Notes under the pieces: generated by a model
The model's input: the letters and a program-made list of their open reading frames with translations, nothing else
What the model was told of the DNA's origin: nothing
Databases searched by the model: none
Position numbers and translations under genes: made by a program
Assembly: GCA_035610365.1 (NCBI GenBank)
Contig: CM069434.1
Location: 100,242,806-100,306,805, forward strand
Source: Aquatica leii
Taxonomy: Eukaryota; Arthropoda; Insecta; Coleoptera; Lampyridae
DNA: 64,000 bases
Direction: 5' to 3'
Shown: positions 11,691 through 22,798 of the stretch, piece by piece
How positions within the stretch are numbered: position 1 is the stretch's first letter
Layout of the letters: each line of letters opens with the position of its first letter

Positions 11691-12019
11691 GTATGCCTTA
11701 TAATATTGGCCATCGCTGTACTTAACTTTGTAGCTTTGATTAGGTATAACATCTTCTTGAAATTTTTTAATGTCCGCCACATCAGCCACGTATACTTGAC
11801 CGTCTTCTACAAATTATACTAACGCATACATTCTTGCAATAATCGCAGCATAGAATAAACCGCAGTATTAAGTGTATAACTAACAAAAAAAAGTGCAATA
11901 ACTTCAACCAGTTCGGTACCATGACTTAACCTAATTTAATTCCAAACGTTTCAGTCACGTGTACAGTGCGCGATTGCTAAAATCTTATTGGTCGTATCTT
12001 TTTATGTAGGCGATAGACA

Positions 12020-12310
12020 TTCCTTCTAATTTTACGGAAATTACCATATGAATGTTAAAAGAAATACTGATTTAATGGGAATTCTCTTTTAGAATGAAAG
12101 TGAAGCATATTTCCAAGCTGTGATTTTCCGTAAAGAAACTCTATAAAATTTTTATGTGGGTATATCCATAAAGAAATATTACATTATGATTATGATGTGG
12201 TAATTTCCGTTAGAAACCATAAATTGTTAGCTAATTTAGGAATTTTCCATATTCAAACCGTAAAGTAATGTGGTAACGGAAATTTCCGTTAAAAACCATA
12301 CAAAAGTTTT
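12020..12310. repeat. Cluster of short subterminal-type motifs
   Basis: Several variants of TTTCCGTTA(A/G)AAACCAT occur in both orientations: near 12036 (inverted, TTACGGAAATTACCAT), near 12125 (TTTTCCGTAAAGAAAC), near 12203 (ATTTCCGTTAGAAACCATA), near 12245-12270 (diverged) and near 12280 (GGAAATTTCCGTTAAAAACC). The cluster lies just outside the BEN gene start. Plant CACTA elements carry comparable subterminal motifs bound by an accessory protein, so this may be the right end of the CACTA-like element. No terminal inverted repeat could be matched because the left end is outside the window. Confidence 0.5.
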
Positions 12311-12409
12311 ATTATACACCATTAGCGTCCACGTTGGACCACAAAAAACCATAAAAAACACTAAAAAAATCTAATGGTATTAATAAGATCGTTAATAGTC
12401 ATTTTCAAC

Positions 12410-14577
12410 AGGGTTACCACGAACCTATAAATAGCAACAGGGATATTTATGTTTTGTTAAACAATGGTTTCCAGGAAACATTAAATACAAAAACCGCTTA
12501 TAGAGAAGAATTATTGTAAGAATTTATACTAGGATTATGTACAATGACAGGCTTAACAGAACACTAGTTATAAAACCGGAAGCATTTTGGAATGAGTCAT
12601 ATTTTATAGGTCTATTCAGTACCTAAGTAAAGCAAACAAATACTGATAATTTTAATTCTGTTCGGTGGGATTCCTTTAATGACTGAAACACATGACTGAA
12701 ATATTCTTTGTTTGTTATAAATACCTGTGATATTGTCACACTGTGATAGTCTATTGCTGTTGTGCTGTGAGTAAGTTTTAAAAAATGCCACCTAATGAAC
12801 AATCAAAACTTGAAAATAATTACAAGTGGAGAAAATTGGACAATAATTTAACAACCGACGAGGAAAACCTTTTTGGTCAAGTTTGTTCAAAATCAGTAAG
12901 TTTATATTATCCTAATTTAAATGCTTTTAATTACTAGTATATGTATTATTTTAGATCGGTGCTATTAAAAAGTACCATCTAAAACAACACTTGGGTAGTG
13001 GTTTACATTTAAAAAATATTTTAAAAAACTATGAAACAACCATTGTTACATTAGTGTAGGCTCACATTTCCCTCGAAAAATACACCAAACAAGTTGTTCT
13101 AGATGAATCAACTTTGAGAAAAAAATATTTAGACATATGTTACCAATCGGTAAGCAGTTTAATTAAAGTATTAATAGTTTTCAAAATGCTGGTTTACCTT
13201 TTATAGAAAATACAGACAATAAGGAATGACATTAGGAACCTTTACATTTGGACTTTGGTTAATGAAACAACCGATTGCAGAGGTCGATGTATACTAAATT
13301 TTGTATTTGGTAAATTGTCTGAACTAGAACTAGGAAAAGCTCATTTGCTAGGATCCAAAGAAATTCCACAGACCAATCACAAAACAGTTGCAAATTTTTT
13401 CAATTACTGTTTACGTAAGTTATTTTTTTAATTATTGATTAATATAATCAAATATATTAATTGCAATTATATAATTTTATGTTTGTATGACTTCTGTATC
13501 CCAATGGCGTAAAGAAAATGTTCTCTTATTCGTAACCGATGCAGCACCTTATATGATCAAATCCGCTCAGGCATTAGAAATATTTTATCCGAATTTAAAA
13601 TATTTAACTTGTCTAGCACATGGAATACACAGGGTGTGTGAACTCATTGGAACCGATTTTGCAATAGAAAACAAGTTAATTTCTGCCACCAAAAAGGTAA
13701 AAATCTCTAACATATTAGATTCTCTTTTTGATTATGGGATCTTGTTTCAGGTTTTTGTAAAAACACCATTACGGGTAAGGGCATATAAAGATGTTAAACT
13801 TCCACCGGAATCTATCATAACAAGATGGGGAACTTGGTTATCTGCTTGCATTTTTTATGCCACACATTTTGAAAAAATTAAAGAGGTACAGTTAGTACTA
13901 TAATCTGACATTGTCTTATACATTAATTGAATTGTCTTACTTCAGTTGGTTGAATTATTTGACGAGACGGCCTCTGCATCAATTGCTAAATCTCAAAAAG
14001 CTTTTAATGACGAAGCTATTAAGAGAAGACTAGTTTTTATAAAAACACACTTTTCCGGCATTCCTGACGAATTAAAGAAGCTAGAAAAAAGCGAAACCGC
14101 AATGACCGAATTTTTCGCTACATTCGAAAGAATAAGAGCAATCATAAGAGCATGTCCAGGGGCTATAGGAAGAAAAATTAAACAAAAATTGGATTACGTC
14201 ACATGAAAAAACCCTTTCTTTGACCTCTTTAAACAACTGACTGAAATTCAAAAAGGAGAGGTCATGAAGCATCAACAGAAAATATCTTTAACAACAGAAA
14301 CGTGCATTAAAATTTGCTCCACTAATATCTTGTGATGTCGAAAGAACTTTTTCCTTCTATAAAAATATTTTAAATGATAAAAGGCAACAGCTTCTTGGTC
14401 AAAATATTAAAAAATATTTGATTTTTGCTTGGGAAAATAATAGCACTTAATAAACATTGTAAAACAAAAAAATAAACTGTAAATTTTAATATACATTTGT
14501 GTCTTTTTGGGAGTTTTAATATGCCTTTTATTCCACCTTTTTTGGTATTTTTTCTTGCCTTATTATCCGCTCTTTAG
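12410..14577 (+). mobile_element. hAT element A (CGBP1-like family), left end unclear
   Basis: The right end is ...ccgctctttag at 14577. Its complement CTAAAGAGCGGA opens the related copy B at 21834, which fixes a shared terminal inverted repeat. Sequence from about 12462 is closely similar to 22015 onward (aaacattaaatac, accgcttatagagaagaa, gtgggattcctttaatgactg). The left inverted repeat is not visible, so the left boundary is approximate. Confidence 0.6.
12785..14451 (+). pseudogene. hAT transposase, multi-exon, mildly degraded (BED-like finger, CGBP1-like)
   Basis: Exon 1 starts at ATG 12785 (MPPNEQSKLENNYKW) and ends with FGQVCSKS before a GTAAGT donor near 12897. Exon 2 continues IGAIKKYHLKQHLGSGLH, giving the Cys and His pattern of a BED-like finger. 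Later exons encode STLRKKYLDICYQS, then NETTDCRG with LSELELGKAHLL and NHKTVANFF, then [20 protein letters not shown] and [14 protein letters not shown], a hAT catalytic-core signature. The C-terminus has the dimerisation pattern SCDVERTFSFYKNILNDKR and ends near 14451. Breaks seen: a stop and missing segment in the third exon near 13055 relative to copy B, a 2-nt loss near 13519, and breaks around 14206-14300. Confidence 0.75.
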
Positions 14578-16369
14578 TTATAAGACACCTCTTACGACTA
14601 TATCAACGACATCATTGCATAATGTACATTCCAAAATGATACAAATTCAAATTTAAAATACTAATTAGAAATATAAATTTCAGTACTGTTTCTCAAATAA
14701 TGATGAAATTGTAATAAAAAATAGCGTATGACACGCGTGTAGAAGTGCCTTTGCGTCTTGTTTTGAAACTCGTCGCACGTGCTTTAAAAGCTTATTTGTA
14801 CACTTGTATTATAATATACTATTTTCATTACTTTGCAACAACTGCTTGTAATTTTATCAGGTTTAAATATGTCTCGTTTGAGAACATATTACCAAGATGA
14901 ACGTCTCATTTATGAGCCGGAAATAAATATGTCAAAAAATTTATTTTACAAAAAGTTTTACGAAACTTATCTAAATTGTGCATTTTTTACAACATTTTAT
15001 AAACAAATCGGGTAGTATATTTTGAAAGTTTTTTCTTCATGTAGGTGGCAAACATGTTAAATATTTACCATATTCTTTTCCAATCTCTAAGTAAGCAAAT
15101 CTTTTATTCAAAAATTAGAAAAATTTTCGAGTAAAAATTTTTTTTTATATATGTAATATAGTATATAATTTCACTTTATACCGGAAATGCATTGGCCCTT
15201 TATGCATATATGTAGTTGAACTCCAAACAAGGAAATATAAGAAAGTCTCGAAAACCCTCAACTCGATTACGGATGTGTGCTTGAGCCTAAGTGTTTTCGC
15301 AGTATTCACCAACTTCCGCACTTTACTGTTATTAAGCTCGTGCCTAAAATAAACACATCCCTTCTTAAACAATATTTGTATAAGACACGAAACTAAAATC
15401 GTGACCGACCTAATGCAATACATTCGGTTTCATTATAAATCATGCCTAATTTAATTTGACCAAATAAATTAATTACAACATACCTATACATCTTTTCAAT
15501 GCGATTAAGACGTGCAGTGCTATGCTTGTTTAAATGATAATTAAAACCTAGTAATCCTTGAAGTTGAAAACTTGAAAAATATTTATTCATATATTCGCAG
15601 AAGCGATAATCGTAAAAGTAAGAGATAGACATTGTAAGTTGAAATTGATATGGTTACTTTCGCCAGCAGCAAAGTTGGATTCATAAATTTTCAAAGCAAT
15701 ATAATTACTCAGACGTTTTCTGCACTATGACTTTATTATTGTGGCATCAAAGAGGCCACAAACACTTACGCCTACTTCGCGCCAAGAAACCTAATGTCAA
15801 TATACCTTTTATAACATACTTTTTTACGTATGCGTGCTGCGAGGTGTTATCAATCAAATAAAAATAATAAATAGCAAATAGTATAATAACTATTATATTG
15901 AAAAACGTTTTTGTCGTCTTAACGACTTTATAAATTTTAAAGCTTTTCTACCATATAATCATCATTTTGTTAAGTTACTTTAATAGTACTCTACGCAACT
16001 TCTAAAAGAAGCTAATAAGTTTGGCACTCTAGACGTTTAATTATAAGTTGTAAAAACGTCTATATTATTTAAAATTACTTCAGCTACATTTTTACGATAT
16101 AAGTATCTAAATTTTATATCTTATCACAATAGAAATAAGTCAAAATCATTAAATAATTATTTGTATTATTATTCTTTCCACATATTTGAAATTTTCAAGT
16201 AAAATTCGAATTACACATAAACAAGATCTTATTTTTTTATTATGTTTTCTGTTAAATCTTCCTGTATTTTTTATGTGATCTTCTTTACTTTTTTGTAGCA
16301 TTATAGTAATTTATCTATTTTAGCTTATGATTATAAGCGACGTTCGGCTTAGATCGCGTCGTAGTTAAA
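14578..16369. other. AT-rich spacer with one candidate gene
   Basis: Apart from the two-exon frame at 15145-15632 I see no recognisable coding, inverted-repeat or tandem structure here. Short frames near 14833-15015 show no known motif. Confidence 0.5.
15145..15632 (-). CDS. Unrecognised two-exon gene candidate
   Basis: Exon 1 (15632-15484) starts with ATG (MSISYFYDYRFCEYM) and ends ...RLNRIEKMY plus two bases. Donor GTATGT begins at 15483. Acceptor TTTTAG ends at 15344 and exon 2 (15343-15145) continues in frame RHELNNSKVRKLVNT, ...KHTSVIELRVFETFLYF, ...MHKGPMHFR, to a stop. That gives about 115 residues across a 140-bp intron. No transposon motif is visible, and the residue mix (basic, helix-forming) looks like a real protein fragment rather than chance AT-rich translation. 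It could be a host exon pair or part of an unknown element. Further exons on either side are possible. Confidence 0.4.
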
Positions 16370-16461
16370 CACCCAGGCTATTTAGGCTTGGTTCTAGTCT
16401 CTCCTTAAGAGCCAAAACAAGAAGTAGAACTTGGCCTTTGTCGTATTGTCGTTCGTGAACC

Positions 16462-17401
16462 CAGTGGCGGCTTCTCTATTAGGTCACTCGGACAATGACC
16501 CTCCAAAATGGATTAGATTTTTATTTTAATTACTTTAAAATTACAAGAACTCGCGTTTAAATCAAATTATCAGCGTTTGAATTTCAATTTTCATTGTAAG
16601 CGCAACATATGCAAAAACTTACGAATTTACCCGAGGCTGTTGTGTTTTATAGTCCCTGTGTATTATATTGTATTATATAATGCAGCCGAATCGTAAATGA
16701 TAGTTATTGTAGTCAAGAGTGCAACACGTATAATACAATCTTATGCGAATTAGAAAAAGACAACTAAATGGTTTCTGCGGTTGTCAGCCGAGTCCCATTT
16801 CGCGTACTCAATGCAATGCTTACGTCATTTATTATTATCTCCGCAATACGTGTTTGTAAAACAAAAATGCTGGAATGCACATTTCTTATCTCATACGACA
16901 AACTTTGCACTCGATTTTTTAGGTGTTTGATAATATTCGTTTGTAACCAATGTCAATGACTTTCACAAGTTAAAAGAAAATTAATTATGTTTAAGTACAT
17001 ATTACCGTTTTAGTTTGATAAAAAAATTAATCGCTAATAATAGTTTAAATTTTGAAAGACGTTTAGAATTTAAAACCAATGGTCGTCCTCGGCCTTTACT
17101 TCAAATTCGACAAACAAGTAAACATGAAAATAAAGATGTACACCTTAATTTTAAAGAATCTATGTACGATTTACCAGAATGGATTTGTGGATGTGAAGAA
17201 ACATGGAAAAATCTTTAATTAAAAACATTGTAAATTTTAATGAACTTGTTATCGATCATTTTGCTAATTCTAAAGATATACGAATAGATCTTAAATGTAA
17301 ATCGCTTAATGCAAAAAAGTTTTTTTCCTTTTTGTGATAATTACGTTTTTTTGAATATTTCAAAATGACCCTCTGGTATGATTGACCACCAGTCGCCACT
17401 G
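16462..17401 (+). mobile_element. Internally deleted hAT nested in the Penelope 3' region
   Basis: A 940-bp element with ends CAGTGGCGGCT / AGTCGCCACTG. Flanks are cgtgaacc (16454-16461) and cgtaaacc (17402-17409), an 8-bp duplication with one mismatch. Inside is one transposase exon remnant (17015-17218) with NGRPRPLLQIRQTSKHENK and EWICGCEE, typical of the N-terminal TTF-type finger region of ZMYM1-like hAT transposases. The rest of the transposase is missing. Confidence 0.8.
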
Positions 17402-18738
17402 CGTAAACCCAAACAAACTGACGTTTCGCACGACATTGCAGCTAGCATCTTCAGAGCCATAAATGTCACTAAAGGAAAAAGTGTAAGCTACGATATTTAA
17501 ATAATTAGCGATTAGCGTAATTAAAGAGCTTTATCTTTCCGTTACCGCTTGACCGACTTTGTTATTTCTCGGAGTAAGTGTTGGTGTCCTTTCCAAGAAG
17601 AATCTTTGTCTTAGAGAATGTAATACTAGTAGCCAAAATTTGCTGAGTCTTACACCGTCTTTTCGGTTTATATTACATAGATTTTTTTCTATTTCCACAG
17701 CTTCGCGAATTAGTCTGGGAAAGTAAAAAAGAGTTCTAGCCAACACTTTAGTTTGGTCAAAGTTTAGCGCGTGTCCTTGGTTCCACACGTGTTCTGCCAC
17801 TGTTGTAGCTCTGTGGTGTATGCAGTCAGCCATATGTTTTTTACTCTAACTTCAATAGAGCGACCCGTCTATCGTATATAACTTGATCCATAGGAACAAA
17901 AATTTTGTATACTCCGGCAGGTTTTAGAGCCTCTTGTTTATCTTTAGCAGATGTGAACCAAGTGTTCAGGGTATCCTTAGTTGTAAAGACAGTTTTGATA
18001 TTATGTTTATTTAGTACCCTGCTTATTTTGTCTGTCAAACGCATACAATATAGTAAATAACCGGAGGTGATAAGTCTTCTTTGACTTTTGAATTTATTGT
18101 TCTTTCCTATGCGTTTTGAATCTCTTTGAAACCGTATCCATTTTGTTGTAGGAACTCCAACAGTGTTTCTTTTTCTTTTTCTAGATTTTCATTATCTGAC
18201 ACACGTATAGCTCGTTTAGCTAAAGTATGTAAAACAGTATTGTTCTGTAATGGATGGTTGTGAGATTTGGCGTTTAAGTATCTATTAGTGTACGTTTTCT
18301 TTATATAAACAAAATGCCCCAATTTTCCGTTATTTTTTCTTATCACCAGTACATCAAGAAAGGCTAGACTGCTGTTATGTTCTAACTTCATAGTCAATTT
18401 AATGCTATTATGTGCAGAGTTTAGATGTTGAAAGAACTGATTTACTTTATCTTTGCCATGAGGCCATACAACAAACGTATCATTAAAATATCTAAACCAA
18501 TTCTTTGGTTTTAACTCAAAATATTTTATAATTTCAGTTTCAAAATACTCCATGTAAGTATTGGCTATAACTGGAGAGAACGGTGAATCCATAGCTGCTC
18601 TTTCTACTTGTTTAAATAAGTTGTTATAACTGAAATAAGTGTTTTTAAGACAGAGTTCGATGATCAGAACTTATTCTTCAGTAATTCTCTCCTTGAGCAA
18701 AAACAACACTTCGTTGACCGGGACCTTTGTTATACGTT

Positions 18739-18770
18739 TTTAATTTTCTTTCTTTCTTTCTTTCTTTCAA
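18739..18770. repeat. (TTTC)n microsatellite
   Basis: Run of ttctttctttctttctttcttt inside the Penelope-like reverse transcriptase remnant. It replaces the expected catalytic segment. Confidence 0.9.
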
Positions 18771-19009
18771 AGTTTGTAGAATCTTTAATGTGAGTTTCTG
18801 TATTTTCTGTCAACAGAGCAAGAACTATGCAGTTAAAGAACGTGTTAACGATTAGGTTGGTGAATTGATGGCGCTCATTATCGGTCGAAGGGGGGGCCCT
18901 TCTTTGTGTATCTTGGGAAAATGGCATATTTGTGGCATTGTGTACAATTGTAAATAACATGATAAGTACTACATATAAATAAAATAGAGAACAAAACATA
19001 ATACATATA

Positions 19010-19440
19010 GGACTAATTTGTTTTAAGGAATAAATTACAGCCAATTGTTTGAAAAAAAAATTTTTAATTAGTTAATGATGATAAGTTGAATTACGTTTGA
19101 CACTACTCGTGTTTTTTCAAATTCTGTAAAAATACAATTTATATTATTACTAAGATGATATTAAAATATTTAAAAATTTAAAAATCGCATTTCGATATTT
19201 TATATTTTTTTTGTTTGATGAATGCTAGAATGGATTTCAAATAAAACTGCAAAACTGCATGACGACTTACCAAATTTTTTTGTGATTAATAATTAGTAAT
19301 TAAATATAAAGAAGGGAATTTTTTCCCTCCATTCATTAATTTAACATTTTAAGTTAAATTTATTAAACATCTTTTATTAACAATAATGACTATTATACAG
19401 AATTGAATTCTTTTGAGAAACACTTATAACACACTTTTAC
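19010..19440. repeat. Dispersed repeat, inverted partner at 29285-29690
   Basis: Blocks such as ggaataaattacagccaatt, caaacaattggctgtaattt (complement), catcttagtaatataat and tccctccatt occur here and, reverse-complemented, at 29285-29690. The order of blocks is conserved over about 400 bp. It lies directly upstream of a plus-strand Penelope fragment and may be its leader, but this is inference. Confidence 0.65.
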
Positions 19441-19559
19441 AACATAAGAAAAACTTAATAATAATTTTAATTCAAATAGTATCAATAACAAATTTTCAAC
19501 TTTAATTAATTCTTTATCTTACAATTAAATAAAACAAAAACTTATTTAAAACAACAGCT

Positions 19560-19880
19560 GATAAAACACACAAAACAATAATAATGAATAAAAATGAATA
19601 TAACAATAAAATGACTAACATTGTTAATCACAAAATTATTGATAAAAAAATTGATAAAGACCCTACTGATTCAATTCAAAACAAATGTAATACAATTTTA
19701 AAATCTTGGCTTAATAATAATTGGATTAGATGGATTAGATATAATATCGTATAAAAAATTAATTTCTGACAATGGTTTAGCTTTAAAAATTTACAGACTA
19801 CCAAACCTCCATAAAAACAATAACCCACAACAACCCATAGTTTCAACTTGCACCAGTCTTTTATATCAATTGTCAAATTT
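19560..19880 (+). pseudogene. Penelope-like element, 5' reverse transcriptase fragment
   Basis: The plus strand encodes, with several stops, DKDPTDSIQNKCN, then a LISDNG-like segment, then YRLPNLHKNNNPQQPIVST and LLYQLSNF, the early RT motifs of Penelope-like elements (usual pattern LPKIHK...RPIVS). It is cut off at about 19880 by repeat E1. Confidence 0.6.
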
Positions 19881-21833
19881 TAGTGTGAAAACACTTATAG
19901 TATGCTTGATTCGAAGGTTCGTGTAAGGAAACGCTGAAACGCTCAGATGAAACAAATCTGGAACTTGCGGTGGTGCCCAATTTCACTTCATTTTTTGTAT
20001 TTCTCGAATGCAGTGTTTATTATTAATAAACAAGGTATTCTTTATGATTCATTTTATGTTTTAAAAATATAATAAGTCTTAATTTCACTCATGAGTGATG
20101 AAAAATAATTTTAGTAATTGCAGAATTACATCCGCGCAAGCTTCCGCTTTGTGCGCTGCAAAAACGGTACAATATAGATGAAAAACGCACATAAACAATT
20201 AATTGAGCACAAAATTTACTACAAAAAAGTCCGCGGGAGTGTCTAATTATTTCTAATAGTTTAAGAATTACAGAATTTTAATGTAATGTAAAACATTTTC
20301 GTGCAATTTTGCACACTGGTATCTTCTAAACTATTGAAGATAATTGTACCCTTCCGTCGACTTTTTTATAGTAAATTTTGTTCTCTATAAAAATGTTTAC
20401 GTGCGGTTTTGATGGTGGTGTAATATTACGACATTGGCAAAACTACCCTTAGCCGCAAAAAAAGCCGCGGTGGTCATTAAAAGCAACTTGACCGAAACAT
20501 ACATGTTTTACTAAACTGATAATTTATGTTCAAATTTTAAAATGCGCAAACGAAATATTTTAATAAACCTGATTTACAAAGTTTTATAATAAAAACTATT
20601 AGTAATTACTAGTTTAAATCATAAATTATTTTATTGTAAAGTTATCAACATAGGACGAAAGTATGTAAAATTAAATTTGAGTAAATTTTGAATGTTGAAA
20701 TTGTATCAAAAGGATTAATGTTAAAGTAAAGTTCATTTCTTTAATACTTTTTTTTATAGTCAGTACCGCATTTGTTTAACATTAATAGGAGAAAAAATTG
20801 TAAAATCTGTAAAAAAAAGAGAATTTAATAAAAAGGCATGTCGATTATTTCGCGTCGCGAAATGTTTTTATTGCGATTCCAATCTGCTGTAAATCTTCTT
20901 TAGATATGACAAGGAATCGCGAATGCGACAAACTGTTAAAAAAATTTAATTTTTAAACTGTAGATGCACATTTACAAAGAAGAAATCTCCACTTTGCAAC
21001 TTTTACATCTGAAAGGATGTGGCTACATAGCTCGAATCGTGTCATGATCTTAAAAGATGTAGAACTGTGAACCGCCATAAAACTCGGGTAAAATCTAGTA
21101 ATCATTTAGTTTTGTTGTTTTCTTTTAAAATGCGCATCAACTAGTTAGAGTGTAGTGAAGCAATTGTCAGGAATCACGCGATATAAATTGTTTATTTAAT
21201 CATTGAATGATTTATTTAATCCAAGCGTATTCAATCAAAGTCTGGCAAAATTTCTGAAAGTTCCACTTTGGCTCTAAAATTGATTGTGTCTAAAAAAAGT
21301 TTTCATTTATCCGAATGCTCTTAAACGTATCTAAGCTAGCATAATATGACAGTGAGTAGACGTGAATTTCAATTTTACGACCTTTCCTCACATAACATCC
21401 TTGTGAGCGCAATATTATTATTTGAGCTTTGCAAAAGTGACTTTTTCCCTTGAAAGCATTTTGTGTCAAATAAAGTTTGATGTTTTGAGATTTTGTTGCT
21501 TGCTTTGTGTTTCTTACCGTACATCACTTGGAAAAGAGAAACTAAGCGTTACCAACACAGCCCAAATACACATTTTTGTGCTTCTCTAGAAAAAAATGTA
21601 CCCTCCAGTTTGCAATCATTTCGCACTAAACTATTACATACTACTAAAGCTATAAATGCGAAACAACAACCGGGACTGTTTGGATTTAGAGTTTTTAATA
21701 CCTGGAGACCGCATGTTTATACTGTTCAAAAATTAATAAAATACGATTGTTGGAATAAGTATATTATGTATTTATTAGACTCAATGTTTTTTAACAAAAT
21801 TAAAAATATTTTACATTTTATTATATATAATTA
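19877..21833 (+). repeat. Unclassified repeat E1, copy 1
   Basis: About 1.95 kb, clearly homologous in inverted orientation to segments of 44820-49493: 19884-20100 with 49260-49490, 20400-20790 with 46860-47260, 20836-21060 with 46000-46240, 21170-21330 with 45740-45960, 21490-21670 with 45190-45560. The outer end carries a small hairpin (AGTGT gaaa ACACT, 19882-19895) that is also present in copy 2. Near the inner end a plus-strand frame (21493-21837) reads ...FGFRVFNTWRPHVYTVQ..., not recognised. No transposase or polymerase motif was found. Confidence 0.65.
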
Positions 21834-22798
21834 CTAAAGAGCGGACAGTCAGGCTAATTCCTAGAGCCTGCCTATTTTGCTTTTTTGTGTAACTTTTTGT
21901 CTTTTTTGCCTTTTTAAAGAGTATTATTTTATATTGCCTTTTTACATATAAATTTTAAAAAGTAATTAACATTTTTTGCTCAAAAAGTCTTACCATGAAC
22001 AGGGATCTTCATGAATGGTTTCTAGAAAACATTAAATACAAAACCCGCTTATAGAGAAGAACTATTGTAAGAATTTATACTAGGAATATGTACAATGACA
22101 GGCTAAACAGAACACTATTTACAAAACCGGAAGGATTTCGGAATGAATAATATTTTATAGGTCTATTCAGTATCTAAGTAAAGCAAACAAATATAGATAA
22201 TTTTAATATTTTCCGGTGGGATTCCTTTAATGACTGAAACACATGCCTAAAATATGCTTTGTTGCTCTAGATTTGTGGGAAGCATTGGTGTCGGTTCAAA
22301 TTCCTCTTAAAAAACTTGATAATATCAATTTTCGCAATTTCCTCAAAAAATACACCGAACAAGTTGTTCCAGATAAATCAACTTTGAGGAAAAATTATTT
22401 AGACATATGTTACCAATCGGTAAGCAGTTTAATTAAAGTATTAATAGTTTTCAAAATGCTGGTTTACTTTTTATAGAAAATACAGACAATAAGGAATGAC
22501 ATTGGGGATCATTTCATTTGGACTTCGGTTGATGAAAGAACCGATTGCAGAGGTCGACATATAGCAAATTTTGTAGATGGTAAATGGTCTGAACTAGAAC
22601 CAGGAAAAGCTCATTTGCTAGCATCCAATGAAATTCCATAGACCAATCACAAAACAGTTGCAAATTTTTTCGATGATTGTTTACATAAGTTTTTTTTAAT
22701 GATTGATGAATATAATCCAATCTATTAATTACAATTATATAATTTTATGTTTGTAGGACTTCTGTATCCTAATGGCGTAAAAAAAGAAAAGGTTCTCT
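21834..22798 (+). mobile_element. hAT element B, truncated copy of element A
   Basis: The left end CTAAAGAGCGGACAG matches the complement of element A's right end. 22015-22263 matches 12462-12711, and 22330-22798 matches 13055-13520. It lacks exon 1 (a deletion near 22263) but keeps a better version of the next exon: LDLWEALVSVQIPLKKLDN, NFRNFLKKYTEQVV, STLRKNYLDICYQS with a donor. The NGVKK exon frame is also intact here, unlike in A. It stops at 22798, where the next hAT begins. Confidence 0.75.

Larger units (their letters stand above)
2102..11831 (-). pseudogene. BEN-domain gene of the same transposon, multi-exon, split by an LTR element
   Basis: This is a minus-strand gene in at least five exons. 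Exon 1 starts at ATG 11831-11829 (MYALV, then a TAA at 11816-11814, then FVEDGQVYVADVAD). It runs to 11691, is interrupted by the LTR element, and resumes at 4294 to donor GTAAGT (intron from 4274). Exon 2 is 3846-3724 (SLDEARLNAEEVQ, then an apparent 1-nt frameshift into an acidic tail). Exon 3 is 3651-3396 and encodes a coiled-coil-like stretch. Exon 4 (2659-2505) has the BEN-type signature FLKELATAIFG, MNSFICG, ALDPTKLLAMQ. It splices in frame to exon 5 (2451-2102), which begins DLLKHRLNERGVLP. BEN domains bind DNA or mediate protein contacts, so the product may have been an accessory DNA-binding protein of the neighbouring transposase; that role is inference. The exon 3 to exon 4 join is not in frame by my reading. 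Confidence 0.65.
16370..18960 (-). pseudogene. Penelope-like element, reverse transcriptase and GIY-YIG remnant
   Basis: Read right to left. From about 18910: PKIHKEGPPLRPIMSAINSPT (RT motif of Penelope-like elements). Then comes a (TTTC)n expansion where the segment carrying the first catalytic aspartate should be. Next are VNEVLFLLKERITEE, then AMDSPFSPVIANTYMEYFE (18592 on), RYFNDTFVVWPHG (the usual YxDD is here YFND), LAFLDVLVIR and YTNRYLNAKSHNHP. A stop and frameshift follow. 18044-17841 holds a degenerate GIY-YIG-like start (AGVYKIFVP), and 17833-17531 holds the end of that domain (TTVAEHVWNQGHALNFD, REAVEIEK). The 3' untranslated part (16370-17530) has the typical ACGTTTCG...CATCTTCAGAGC block, split by a small hAT. 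Confidence 0.8.

Noticed and set aside
17531-18044. GIY-YIG-like motif as a homing endonuclease
   Set aside because: It lies in frame order behind a Penelope-type RT, where this domain belongs; no intron or separate gene is needed.
18730-19044. Minus-strand frame as a membrane protein gene
   Set aside because: It overlaps the Penelope RT motif (PKIHKEGPPLRPIMS) in another frame, which is the meaningful one.
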